From an uncultured Alphaproteobacteria bacterium (GTDB lineage Bacteria > Pseudomonadota > Alphaproteobacteria > Thalassobaculales > Thalassobaculaceae), in the NCBI GenBank assembly GCA_937776645.1, contig CALMRI010000002.1, positions 62,001 to 126,000 of the forward strand: a DNA stretch of 64,000 bases, written 5' to 3'. Below the pieces are notes generated by a model that saw only the letters and a program-made list of their open reading frames with translations, had not been told where the DNA came from and made no database searches. A program made the position numbers and the translations under genes. Shown piece by piece: positions 55,883 to 62,900 of this stretch (its first letter is position 1; each line of letters opens with the position of its first letter).

Positions 55883-56170
55883 ATGGCAAGGAAGCGATAT
55901 TCCGATGAAGATGTATTGAACCTGCTGCGTCAGATAGAGCTCAGTCTGGCGTCTGGTAGCAGTGTAGAGATGGCTTGCCGATCAGCAGGCATCAGCGATG
56001 CAACATACTATAATTGGCGCAAGAGGTACGGTGGGATGGGCAAGTCCCAGCTTCAGGAGCTCAAGGGCCTTGAGAAGGAGAACTCCCGCCTCAAGAGAAT
56101 TGTTGCGGACCTTGAGCTGGATAAGCTGATCCTGCGGGAGAGCCTCGATTATCTAAAGCCGAAGGTCTGA
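55883..56170 (+). CDS. IS3-family transposase OrfA
   Basis: A 95-residue helix-turn-helix DNA-binding protein: KRYSDEDVLNLLRQIE, EMACRSAGISDATYYNWRKR (recognition helix), then a leucine-zipper-like segment KGLEKENSRLKRIVADLEL. The recognition helix plus YGGM and the zipper are typical of the IS407 subgroup. The start ATG at 55883 has GGAGG about 11 bases upstream. The OrfB frame lies -1 to this one and is open from 56125, so a programmed -1 frameshift between 56125 and 56170 would give the OrfAB transposase. Confidence 0.92.
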   Translation: MARKRYSDEDVLNLLRQIELSLASGSSVEMACRSAGISDATYYNWRKRYGGMGKSQLQELKGLEKENSRLKRIVADLELDKLILRESLDYLKPKV

Positions 56171-56202
56171 CGATTGGCGATCTGCGTCAGGCCCTAATCC
56201 AT

Positions 56203-57000
56203 GTGCGTCAGAAACTCGGATCATCCGAGCGGCGGGCTTGCAAAACGATCGGCGTGGCACGGTCCACACAGCGCTATGAGGCATCCCCTGAAAATGATGA
56301 CAGCCTTCGGCTGGCTTTGATCAGATTGGCAAAGCAGTATGGCCGCTATGGTTACAGGAAGATTGCCGCGTTACTCCGCATTGAAGGCTGGCAAGTCAAT
56401 CACAAGAAGGTAGAGCGGCTGTGGAGGGAAGAGGGTCTCCAGATACCGCAACGTCACAGGAAGCGGAAGCGCCTCTATCACAAGGACAGCTCTATCATCC
56501 GGCTGCGCCCCAAATATCGGAACCATATCTGGAGCATAGATTTCGTCCATGACAAGCTGGCCAACGGCCGGCCCTATAAAATGTTGACCGTGCTGGATGA
56601 ATACACCCGCGAAGCTCTGTGCGTGGCCGTGAGGACTCGAATGGGCAATGCCGAGGTTCTGGAAGCCCTCTATCCGCTCTTCTTGAAACACGGCAGACCA
56701 GAGTTCATCAGATCAGACAATGGTCCTGAGTTCATCGCAGAGAACTTTCAGACCTGGCTTACCAAGGTTGGGATCAAGCCCATCCGTATCTATCCGGGGA
56801 GCCCCTGGGAGAACGGATACAACGAACGCTTCAACGGCACTCTGCGCAGGGAGGTTCTCAATGCAGAGTGGTTCACATCAATCAGACAGGCTCAAATCGT
56901 CATCGAAACTTGGCTGAAACAGTACAATCACATCCGCCCGCATCAGGCTCTGAACATGCGTCCACCGATGCCCGAGACCCTATCAGAAAGTGGTACATAG
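56203..57000 (+). CDS. IS3-family transposase OrfB (DDE integrase core)
   Basis: The frame is intact from GTG 56203, about 265 residues, and is most likely expressed by -1 frameshifting from OrfA. Pieces: the HTH_21 domain YGRYGYRKIAALLRIEGW and KKVERLWREEGLQIPQR, then the rve core with the DDE residues D in WSIDFVHD, D in IRSDNGPEF and E in YNERFNGTLRRE. The C terminus HIRPHQALNMRPP is standard for IS3 OrfB. All catalytic residues remain, so the element may be active. Confidence 0.93.
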   Translation: MRQKLGSSERRACKTIGVARSTQRYEASPENDDSLRLALIRLAKQYGRYGYRKIAALLRIEGWQVNHKKVERLWREEGLQIPQRHRKRKRLYHKDSSIIRLRPKYRNHIWSIDFVHDKLANGRPYKMLTVLDEYTREALCVAVRTRMGNAEVLEALYPLFLKHGRPEFIRSDNGPEFIAENFQTWLTKVGIKPIRIYPGSPWENGYNERFNGTLRREVLNAEWFTSIRQAQIVIETWLKQYNHIRPHQALNMRPPMPETLSESGT

Positions 57001-57011
57001 AACGGGGGCTT

Positions 57012-57437
57012 TACACGGTGTTGGCCCTCAGGTGATCCGGGACTGGGTCTTTTGCTTCAATGCCATCGGACCGGACGGATCTGATCGACCGTAAGGCGCC
57101 TGTTAAGCTACGCAGGCTCAATGATGAACAGCGTCAGCCGTTGTCGTTGGTTGAAAGCGGGCCGCTCCCGGCGATCCATGAGGTGGTCCGTTGGTGCTGG
57201 GTGGACCTGGTGCACTGACTGTATAAAGAATTTGGCCTGTCGGTGCCGCCGTGACCGCCGGAACTCAATTCCGTCGAGAATATCTAGCGGTTCATGCGGG
57301 ACAATTGGTTATCAAATAGGGTCTTCAAATCACACGACGGCATCGTCACGCTCAGTTGCGAAACCTGGAGCAAGTTGATCAAGCAACCCTTGAAGATCAT
57401 GTCCATCGGGCGGCGGGATTGGGCGCATGAGTTATGA
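57012..57437 (+). pseudogene. IS630-family transposase remnant
   Basis: Fragments in different frames read GVGPQVIRDWVFCFNAIGPD, then KLRRLNDEQRQPLSLVESGP and LPAIHEVVRWCWVDLVH with a stop, KEFGLSVPP, and, after an internal loss, VENI-stop-RFMRDNWLSNRVFKS, WSKLIKQPLKIMS and IGRRDWAHEL ending at TGA 57435-57437. These match the HTH part and the extreme C terminus of IS630 transposases (NPVENIWQFMRDNWLSNRVF), with TGG changed to TAG. The middle with the catalytic Asp residues is gone. The remnant ends 16 bases from the stop of the following minus-strand gene. Confidence 0.82.
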
Positions 57438-57453
57438 TCAATGCAGGTTGGTG

Positions 57454-58431
57454 TTAGTAGGGGATCAGCAAACGATTGCCCTCGAAGACCTTTTCCCCGT
57501 CAAGTTCAAGGCAGGCGTCGGTAATGACCGTGTCGTAATGGGCCGCCGCTTTGCAGGTGCCGCCGATATAGGCGCTGGTGCCTAAGGCAAGCTGAAAGCC
57601 ACCATAGACGCTTTCGTCGCTCAACATGGTGCCGTCTAGGCTGCATTTGGGGTTCATTCCCAGGCCTAGCTCGCCCAAATTATAGACGTTGGGATCGTTG
57701 AAACTGGCGAGCAGGTCCCGGAATTTCACCGCCTCCGGCCCACCTTCGATGGAAACAGCCAGGCCTTTTTCAAAGATGATTTCGACAAATTGTTTTTCGA
57801 TCAGCGCGACGCCGGGGATGCTGGCATTGACCACGATCCGCCCCTCGGCGGTTCCTTCGACCGGGGCCAGGCTCGACTCCAGACAGTAGCCAGCTGAAAT
57901 ATCCTTAGTGTTGACGAAGCCGTTCAGTGAGCGGCCTTCTCGCCCGGCGATACTCATCGTGATGTCGGTTCCGTCCTTTGACCAGACACGCGCCCGCTCG
58001 GCCTTGGTGAGCGCAGCCGCAACGGCGTCGATTTCCGCTCGAAGCGCCGTGAAGTCGGCATCCCAACCGGCCGCCAGAAAGAAATTATCACTATCGGATT
58101 CAGGCAACACCATGACTTTCGTGCCGCAGAGTTGGGCGTCAAGACGGGCCTGGGTATGGGCGATGTTCTGGTAGGCTAGGCCGATAACCAGGTCGGTGGC
58201 CTTCATCGCTTCGCCGACCACCGGTGACAGTTGTTTGCCGTGGTACTTGCTGGGGGTCATTTGCATCGTTGTCACCCTGGCGCCAACTTCGTCGGCGGCG
58301 ATCGCCAAGGGCTCAACATTGGCGGTGGTCAACGGGTCATGCAGGATAAGAACCTCCATATCCTTTTCTGCCCCGCCCAGAAGCTGAACCGCTTTTCGGG
58401 CGGCGGACATTTTCATCAACGTCGAAATCAT
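57454..58431 (-). CDS. NicX/M29 aminopeptidase-like metal-dependent hydrolase or dioxygenase
   Basis: A 325-residue protein with the shape of the leucyl aminopeptidase (M29, AmpS)/2,5-dihydroxypyridine dioxygenase (NicX) group. Visible features: VLILHDPLTTANVEPLAIAA, DLVIGLAYQNIAHTQARLDA, AEGRIVVNASIPG, SIEGGPEAVKFRDLLASF, NDPNVYNLGELGLGMNPKC and a C-terminal AHYDTVITDACLELDGEKV. The Glu and His residues in ELGLGMN and AAHYD correspond to metal-binding positions in relatives. It may cleave a ring or an amide, and the sequence does not decide between the two. It is separated from the DUF35 gene by a terminator. Confidence 0.75.
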   Translation of the reverse strand: MISTLMKMSAARKAVQLLGGAEKDMEVLILHDPLTTANVEPLAIAADEVGARVTTMQMTPSKYHGKQLSPVVGEAMKATDLVIGLAYQNIAHTQARLDAQLCGTKVMVLPESDSDNFFLAAGWDADFTALRAEIDAVAAALTKAERARVWSKDGTDITMSIAGREGRSLNGFVNTKDISAGYCLESSLAPVEGTAEGRIVVNASIPGVALIEKQFVEIIFEKGLAVSIEGGPEAVKFRDLLASFNDPNVYNLGELGLGMNPKCSLDGTMLSDESVYGGFQLALGTSAYIGGTCKAAAHYDTVITDACLELDGEKVFEGNRLLIPY

Positions 58432-58597
58432 CTGGCCATATCCCTAAACGTCTTGGTTGCCCGATCGGTCTCAGTAAAGTGAATGATGCTCCGGATCCCG
58501 GCACCTGGAAAGGCCGGGGCGGCGTTTTCCTTCGCCGCTGGTCTTTTCCGCGACTCTGCATGGCAAAGGCCGAGCGAAAACTTCCGGTCGGTGAAAC

Positions 58598-58629
58598 CAA
58601 AACGCCCCGGATAATGCCGGGGCGTTTGG
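58598..58629 (-). terminator. Rho-independent terminator after the DUF35 gene
   Basis: An 11-bp perfect stem AAACGCCCCGG with its complement at 58617-58627, loop ATAATG, lies 22 bases beyond the DUF35 stop. On the minus strand the stem is followed by GTTTTGGTTT, a T-rich tract, as expected for an intrinsic terminator. It ends the thiolase-DUF35 transcript. Confidence 0.8.
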
Positions 58630-58651
58630 TAATGACTCGGTTAGCCCATGA

Positions 58652-59050
58652 TCAAGCCGGCTTGAACGTTGGCACCGGGGCGCCGTCTTCATCAGCCGTC
58701 GGGGAGAATTTCAGCTCCACCTTTTGACCGATCGACAAGGCGTCGAGGTCCGCCTCGATGATGTTGGTCATCATTGTTGGCCCATCGTCCAGGGTCACAT
58801 AAGCGATGGCGTAGGGTGGGTCGACCCGACGCAGAACGCTGTAGGAATAGATCTGGCCCTTGCCGGAGGACTGCACCAGCCCGACGTCGCTGCTGCCGCA
58901 ATGCGGGCACATGCCCCTTGGGTAGTAATGCTTCTCGCCGCAGGATTTGCAGCTACCGATCATCAACTTGCCAGTCTTTGCCGCGGCCCAGAAGGCCTCG
59001 GTATCGGGATCGGACTCGGGAGTCGGGAAGATTCGTTGCTTGACGCTCAT
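58652..59050 (-). CDS. Zn-ribbon OB-fold protein (DUF35)
   Basis: A 132-residue protein with a rubredoxin-like zinc ribbon (CKSCGEKHYYPRGMCPHCGS, two CxxC pairs) followed by an OB-fold (GQIYSYSVLRRVDPPYAIAYV, SIGQKVELKFSP). DUF35 proteins bind acyl-CoA and complex with thiolase-fold enzymes. The start at 59050 is five bases downstream of the thiolase-fold gene stop, the standard operon order, so this is almost certainly the partner of that protein. Confidence 0.93.
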   Translation of the reverse strand: MSVKQRIFPTPESDPDTEAFWAAAKTGKLMIGSCKSCGEKHYYPRGMCPHCGSSDVGLVQSSGKGQIYSYSVLRRVDPPYAIAYVTLDDGPTMMTNIIEADLDALSIGQKVELKFSPTADEDGAPVPTFKPA

Positions 59051-59055
59051 CAGTC

Positions 59056-60225
59056 TTACTCCCGTTCCATGATCACGGTGGAGGCGCCGTGGCGCGTGCC
59101 GAGCGAACCGCCGGTGCCGTGGGCCAATGCCAGATCACAATTGGCGACCTGCACTGCCGGATGCGCTTCGCCGCGTAGCTGACGCACGGCCTCTACAACC
59201 TTGGTGAGGCCGCCGCGATTGGCCGGGTGGTTGTTGCAGAGCCCGCCACCATCGGTGTTGAACGGCAATTTTCCGGTGCCGGCGATCAGGTTGCCGTCGG
59301 AGACGAAAGCGCCGCCCTTACCCTTTTCGCAGAACCCGAGATCCTCAAGCTGTATCAGAACGGTGATAGTGAAACTGTCATAGATTGAGGCGTATTTCAT
59401 GTCACTTGGCTTGACCTTGCCCTCCTCGAAGGCGGTCGCGCCAGAGAAACGGGCGCCGGAATAAGTGAGATCCACCTTGCCGCCCATCTGCCCCTTCGGC
59501 GCCTCGCCAACACCCAGCACCTTGACCAGCGGGCGCTTGAGCGACTTGGCGATTTCCGGCGAGGTTACGATGATTGCGCCGCCGCCGTCGCTGATCACAC
59601 AACAATCGAGCCGGTGCAGCGGGTCGGAGATCATCGGCGAACTCACCACTTCTTCGACCGTCACCACGTTGCGCAGCATCGCATGCTCGTTGTGCTGAGC
59701 ATGGTGCGAAGCCGCGACCTTGATCCAGGCGAGTTGCTCGCTCGTGGTGCCATATTCGTGCATGTGGCGCATGGCGCACATGGCGTACATGTTGACCACC
59801 GTGGGGCCGAACGGGAACTCGAACGCCACGTCGGGCGAGCTGCTTCCATAGTTACGCGGCGCCGTGCCGGTCGCCATTCCCTCGGCACGAGGCCGACCGG
59901 CCAAGGTAATTAGCGCCACCGAACACTTGCCCAATGCGATGGCCTCGGCCGCGTGGCCGACATGCATCAGATAAGATGAGCCGCCGCTTTCCGTCGTGTC
60001 TATATGGCGCAAATTCAACCCCATATAGTCGATCATCGATAGGGCGCCGAGGCCGGGCACGTCACCGGCGCAGAAATAGCCGTCGACGTCGTTTTTGCTC
60101 AACCCAGCATCGGCGAGCGCGCCAAGCGCGGACTCCGCATGCAGCTGGGCCAGTGATTTATCCACCGCCTTGCGAGTAGGATGTTCATACACCCCGGCGA
60201 TATAGGCTTTTCCGTTGATGCTCAT
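59056..60225 (-). CDS. Thiolase-fold protein lacking the usual catalytic Cys (SCP-x/Ltp-like)
   Basis: A 389-residue thiolase-superfamily protein. The N terminus (AYIAGVYEHPTRKAVDKSL) and GDVPGLGALSMIDYMGL are family-like. At the position where true thiolases have the nucleophilic Cys the sequence reads TTESGGSSYLMHVGHAA, with no Cys. The second Cys, normally in a CxGGG motif, is also absent (AHGTGGSLGTRHGA). The His region is LCNNHPANRGGL. With a DUF35 partner next door, this fits the Ltp2-type group of thiolase-fold aldolases or lipid-transfer proteins better than a thiolase. Intact frame, start ATG 60225 with a GGGGAG upstream. Confidence 0.88.
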   Translation of the reverse strand: MSINGKAYIAGVYEHPTRKAVDKSLAQLHAESALGALADAGLSKNDVDGYFCAGDVPGLGALSMIDYMGLNLRHIDTTESGGSSYLMHVGHAAEAIALGKCSVALITLAGRPRAEGMATGTAPRNYGSSSPDVAFEFPFGPTVVNMYAMCAMRHMHEYGTTSEQLAWIKVAASHHAQHNEHAMLRNVVTVEEVVSSPMISDPLHRLDCCVISDGGGAIIVTSPEIAKSLKRPLVKVLGVGEAPKGQMGGKVDLTYSGARFSGATAFEEGKVKPSDMKYASIYDSFTITVLIQLEDLGFCEKGKGGAFVSDGNLIAGTGKLPFNTDGGGLCNNHPANRGGLTKVVEAVRQLRGEAHPAVQVANCDLALAHGTGGSLGTRHGASTVIMERE

Positions 60226-60332
60226 GGAATGATAGGCTCCCCTGTGAGGTTTGTTTTCTACTATCCCGAGGCGGCCTTGGGCCAGCCCAGAGGTTAAGAA
60301 TCTTCATCGACGTGCTGATGAGTGCACGGGCC

Positions 60333-60400
60333 AGGCGTCCCTTTAAAGAAATCCGGCCCAGAACACAGGCGTCCCTTTAAAGAAATCCGGCCCAGAACAA
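60333..60400. repeat. 34-bp tandem duplication covering the 3' end of the lactonase-like gene
   Basis: Two adjacent copies of a unit beginning AGGCGTCCCTTTAAAGAAAT start at 60333 and 60367 and agree over 33 bases. The right copy contains the last codons and the stop (60377-60379) of the minus-strand lactonase-like gene, so the left copy is a duplicated gene tail just beyond the stop. The perfect identity points to recent replication slippage or an assembly artefact. Confidence 0.85.
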
Positions 60401-61567
60401 CAGTTGATCCTGTTCCGGAAACTCGATCATTCCAGTCTCCTTGAGGGTGCCATCGCCAGCGATCTGGTAGGTGACCAGACTGAGCGGCGCTTGGCGCTCG
60501 GCGCCATCGGCGCTGACCTTGGGAGCCGCCTCGGAGTTCGCCGCCACCAGCATCCGGCCGGATGCCTCGATGGAGAAGGTCCGGGGCAGGTGGCCATGGG
60601 TTGGCGCGTGCTGGATGGCGGCCGGCTGGCCGGTATTCTGATCGACGGCGAAAACCGCGATGCTGTCCTCACCTTCCGGCGCCGCCGGTCCCAGTGAACT
60701 CTCAAGCCGCCCATATGCCCGGTTGGAGATATAGAGGGTCTTGCCGTTGGGATGAAAATGAATACCTGACATCGCCTGGCGCGCCGGCCCGTTATTCGGG
60801 CCTTTAAGTGTCGAAATTCGGTGCAGAGCCTTGGGACAGATCGACCCGTTTTCCAGTGCGAAGACATGCAGCTCGCTCTGCCGCTCAACACCAAGGAATA
60901 GCCAGGGCTTAGTCGGGTGGAAGTCGAGATGGCGGGCGCCGAAGCCAAAGCCGCCATTCGGCTCGATCGAAGCGCGCGGTGAGAGCGTGCCATCGGCATA
61001 GCCATAAACCTTGAGGGCGCCGGGTTGCTCCGCCTTGCCGTCCTCGGCGTCGTAACCACGGCAAACTAGGATCGCCGCGTCGCCGTCGGGGGTGACCCGG
61101 ACTTGATGGCCGAAGATGCCGGCATCAAGATCGCTGGACTGCCGCACCTCATCGCCCAGGGCGCCGTCATCGCCGATTTTATGGACGGTGACAGCGCTCG
61201 GGTTGTTGTAGGCGACCAGGACATGAGCGTTCTGTCGGTCAAGAGAGAGATGCAGCGGTCGCCACCGCAGATCCCGCGCCTGCCCGAACGGCCCAATATC
61301 GCCGCTACCGGCATCGATCCGACAGGCGACCAGTTGATTTTGGTTGCCGGTCTTGCCCGGACCACCATTGCTGATCACCACATAGAAAACTGGTAAGTTC
61401 GGGTGCCGCCAGGCGTATTGGATATCGAGCGCGAAGCTCAGCGTCTGGCGCGCTGTCAGTGTCCCGGTTGCTAAATCCGCGTCATAGCGGGTCAGCACGG
61501 GGCCAATTGATGCGTAAAACGGCGCGGTGCTCCCGGATGCGGTTCCGGTCGTATTCTGTGCGGCCAA
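60377..61567 (-). CDS. Beta-propeller lactonase-like protein (Pgl/YncE-like fold)
   Basis: A 396-residue protein of the lactonase (6-phosphogluconolactonase-like) seven-bladed propeller family. Characteristic strings are NLPVFYVVISNGGPGKTGN, RDLRWRPLHLSLDRQN, VLVAYNNPSAVTVHKI, GIFGHQVRVTPDGD, GARHLDFHPTKPWLFLGVE and MSGIHFHPNGKTLYISNR. Each repeat has the H-P/D turn usual in YbhE-type enzymes. It could hydrolyse a lactone; the exact substrate is unclear. No signal peptide is visible. It is divergent from an LLM gene, with 194 gene-free bases between starts. The tail of the gene is tandemly duplicated. Confidence 0.82.
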   Translation of the reverse strand: MAAQNTTGTASGSTAPFYASIGPVLTRYDADLATGTLTARQTLSFALDIQYAWRHPNLPVFYVVISNGGPGKTGNQNQLVACRIDAGSGDIGPFGQARDLRWRPLHLSLDRQNAHVLVAYNNPSAVTVHKIGDDGALGDEVRQSSDLDAGIFGHQVRVTPDGDAAILVCRGYDAEDGKAEQPGALKVYGYADGTLSPRASIEPNGGFGFGARHLDFHPTKPWLFLGVERQSELHVFALENGSICPKALHRISTLKGPNNGPARQAMSGIHFHPNGKTLYISNRAYGRLESSLGPAAPEGEDSIAVFAVDQNTGQPAAIQHAPTHGHLPRTFSIEASGRMLVAANSEAAPKVSADGAERQAPLSLVTYQIAGDGTLKETGMIEFPEQDQLLFWAGFL

Positions 61568-61761
61568 GGGTCTGCCTCCGGTCCGAATTGTTAAAGGTGG
61601 GTTGCTGACATCGTCGGGTGTGGCGGTGGGATTGGCAAGGCGTGTGCGATCACCATCGTGCTGACAGCGATCCTGGGAATGGCTTGGCGCTTGATGCGGT
61701 GTTGATCGGTATGCGAGGCTCGCATGCCTGAATGGTAACCACCGTGATTATGGAGAGTGTT

Positions 61762-62868
61762 ATGCGCACGGGCTTTTTCACGATGCCGTCTCACCCGCCG
61801 GAGCGAGACCTGCGTGAGGGCTATGAATTCGATCTGCAAAATATTCGCTGGGCCGACGAGTTAGGCTTCGAGGAGGGCTGGATAGGCGAGCATCACACAG
61901 CGCCGTGGGAGCCGCATGGGGCGCCTGATTTTATGGTCGTCGAGGGATTTCGCCAGACCAAGAATATTCGGCTTGGTCCGGGTGGCTTCCTGCTGCCATA
62001 CCATAACCCCGCCGAACTCGCGAACCGACTGGCACAGATGGATCACCTTGGCCAGGGACGGCTGAATTTTGGGGTCGCGGCCAGCGGTCTGCCGTCGGAC
62101 TGGGCGATGTTCAATGTCGATGGTATGTCCGGCGAGAACCGCGAAATGACCCGCGAGTCCTTGGAGATCATCCTGCGCCTATGGGGTGATGAGGAGGAAT
62201 TCGATCATCAGGGAAAATATTGGCATATAAGCAAGCCGGCCGAGATGTTCGGGTTTCTGAAGCCGCATCTCTACCCCTTGCAGAAGCCGCACCCGCCGAT
62301 CGGCGTCGCCGGACTTTCCAAGGGGTCGGACACGCTCAAGCTGGCCGGAGAGAAGGGCTATATCCCGATGAGCTTAAACCTCAATCCGGCCTATGTAGGT
62401 AGCCATTGGGAGGCGGTTGAAGAAGGCGCCCGGCGTGGTGGACGGGTGGCCAATCGGGCGGATTGGCGTATGGTGCGCGAGGTTTTCGTCGCCGAAACCG
62501 ATGCCGAGGCTTGGAAGCTTGCCGTTGATGGCCCGATGGGCCGGATGATGAACGAGTATTTCCTGCCGCTGTTGGCAAATTTTGGATTCCTTGAGTTCCT
62601 CAAGCACGACCAAACGGTACCGGATAGCGACGTGACGGCGGAATACTGCGCCAAGCATAACTGGCTCGTCGGCTCACCGGCGACCGTGGCCGAGAAGATT
62701 GAGGCCGTCTACGAGGATGTCGGCGGATTCGGCAGCTTGTTGGTGTTCTGCTTCGACTATGCCGATAAGGCCGAGGCTTGGCACAGCTCGCTCGGCATGC
62801 TGGCCAATGAGGTGATGCCGAAGCTACAGCACCTGAAACCGCCGCCGGGGGTCAGCTCGGCCGAATAG
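61762..62868 (+). CDS. LLM class flavin-dependent oxidoreductase (limonene monooxygenase-like)
   Basis: A 368-residue luciferase-like protein. ATG 61762 (MRTGFFTMPSHPPERDL) has GGAGAG a few bases upstream; the frame reaches 61732 without similarity. Family features: GFEEGWIGEHHTAPWEPHG, NIRLGPGGFLLPYHNPAELA, RLAQMDHLGQGRLNFGVAAS and PLQKPHPPIGVAGLSKGSD. The EHHTAPWE motif and length match the limonene 1,2-monooxygenase/alkanal monooxygenase-like subgroup. It is convergent with parE. Substrate unknown. Confidence 0.9.
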   Translation: MRTGFFTMPSHPPERDLREGYEFDLQNIRWADELGFEEGWIGEHHTAPWEPHGAPDFMVVEGFRQTKNIRLGPGGFLLPYHNPAELANRLAQMDHLGQGRLNFGVAASGLPSDWAMFNVDGMSGENREMTRESLEIILRLWGDEEEFDHQGKYWHISKPAEMFGFLKPHLYPLQKPHPPIGVAGLSKGSDTLKLAGEKGYIPMSLNLNPAYVGSHWEAVEEGARRGGRVANRADWRMVREVFVAETDAEAWKLAVDGPMGRMMNEYFLPLLANFGFLEFLKHDQTVPDSDVTAEYCAKHNWLVGSPATVAEKIEAVYEDVGGFGSLLVFCFDYADKAEAWHSSLGMLANEVMPKLQHLKPPPGVSSAE

Positions 62869-62900
62869 GCTTGGCAGAAACTTCGCGCCGTCGCCCTTTC

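Larger units (their letters stand above)
55822..57010 (+). mobile_element. IS3-family (IS407-like) insertion sequence
   Basis: A compact element with two overlapping transposase frames and probable imperfect terminal inverted repeats: TGCCCCCCTATAACTGTGCC at the left and the complement of AGCCCCCGTTCTATGTACC at the right, about 13 of 20 positions matching. The ends are estimates from that repeat. I see no clear target-site duplication. Both frames look undamaged, so this is probably the most recent arrival in the graveyard. It sits between an IS481 remnant on the left and an IS630 remnant on the right, whose 5' end it adjoins. Confidence 0.75.
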
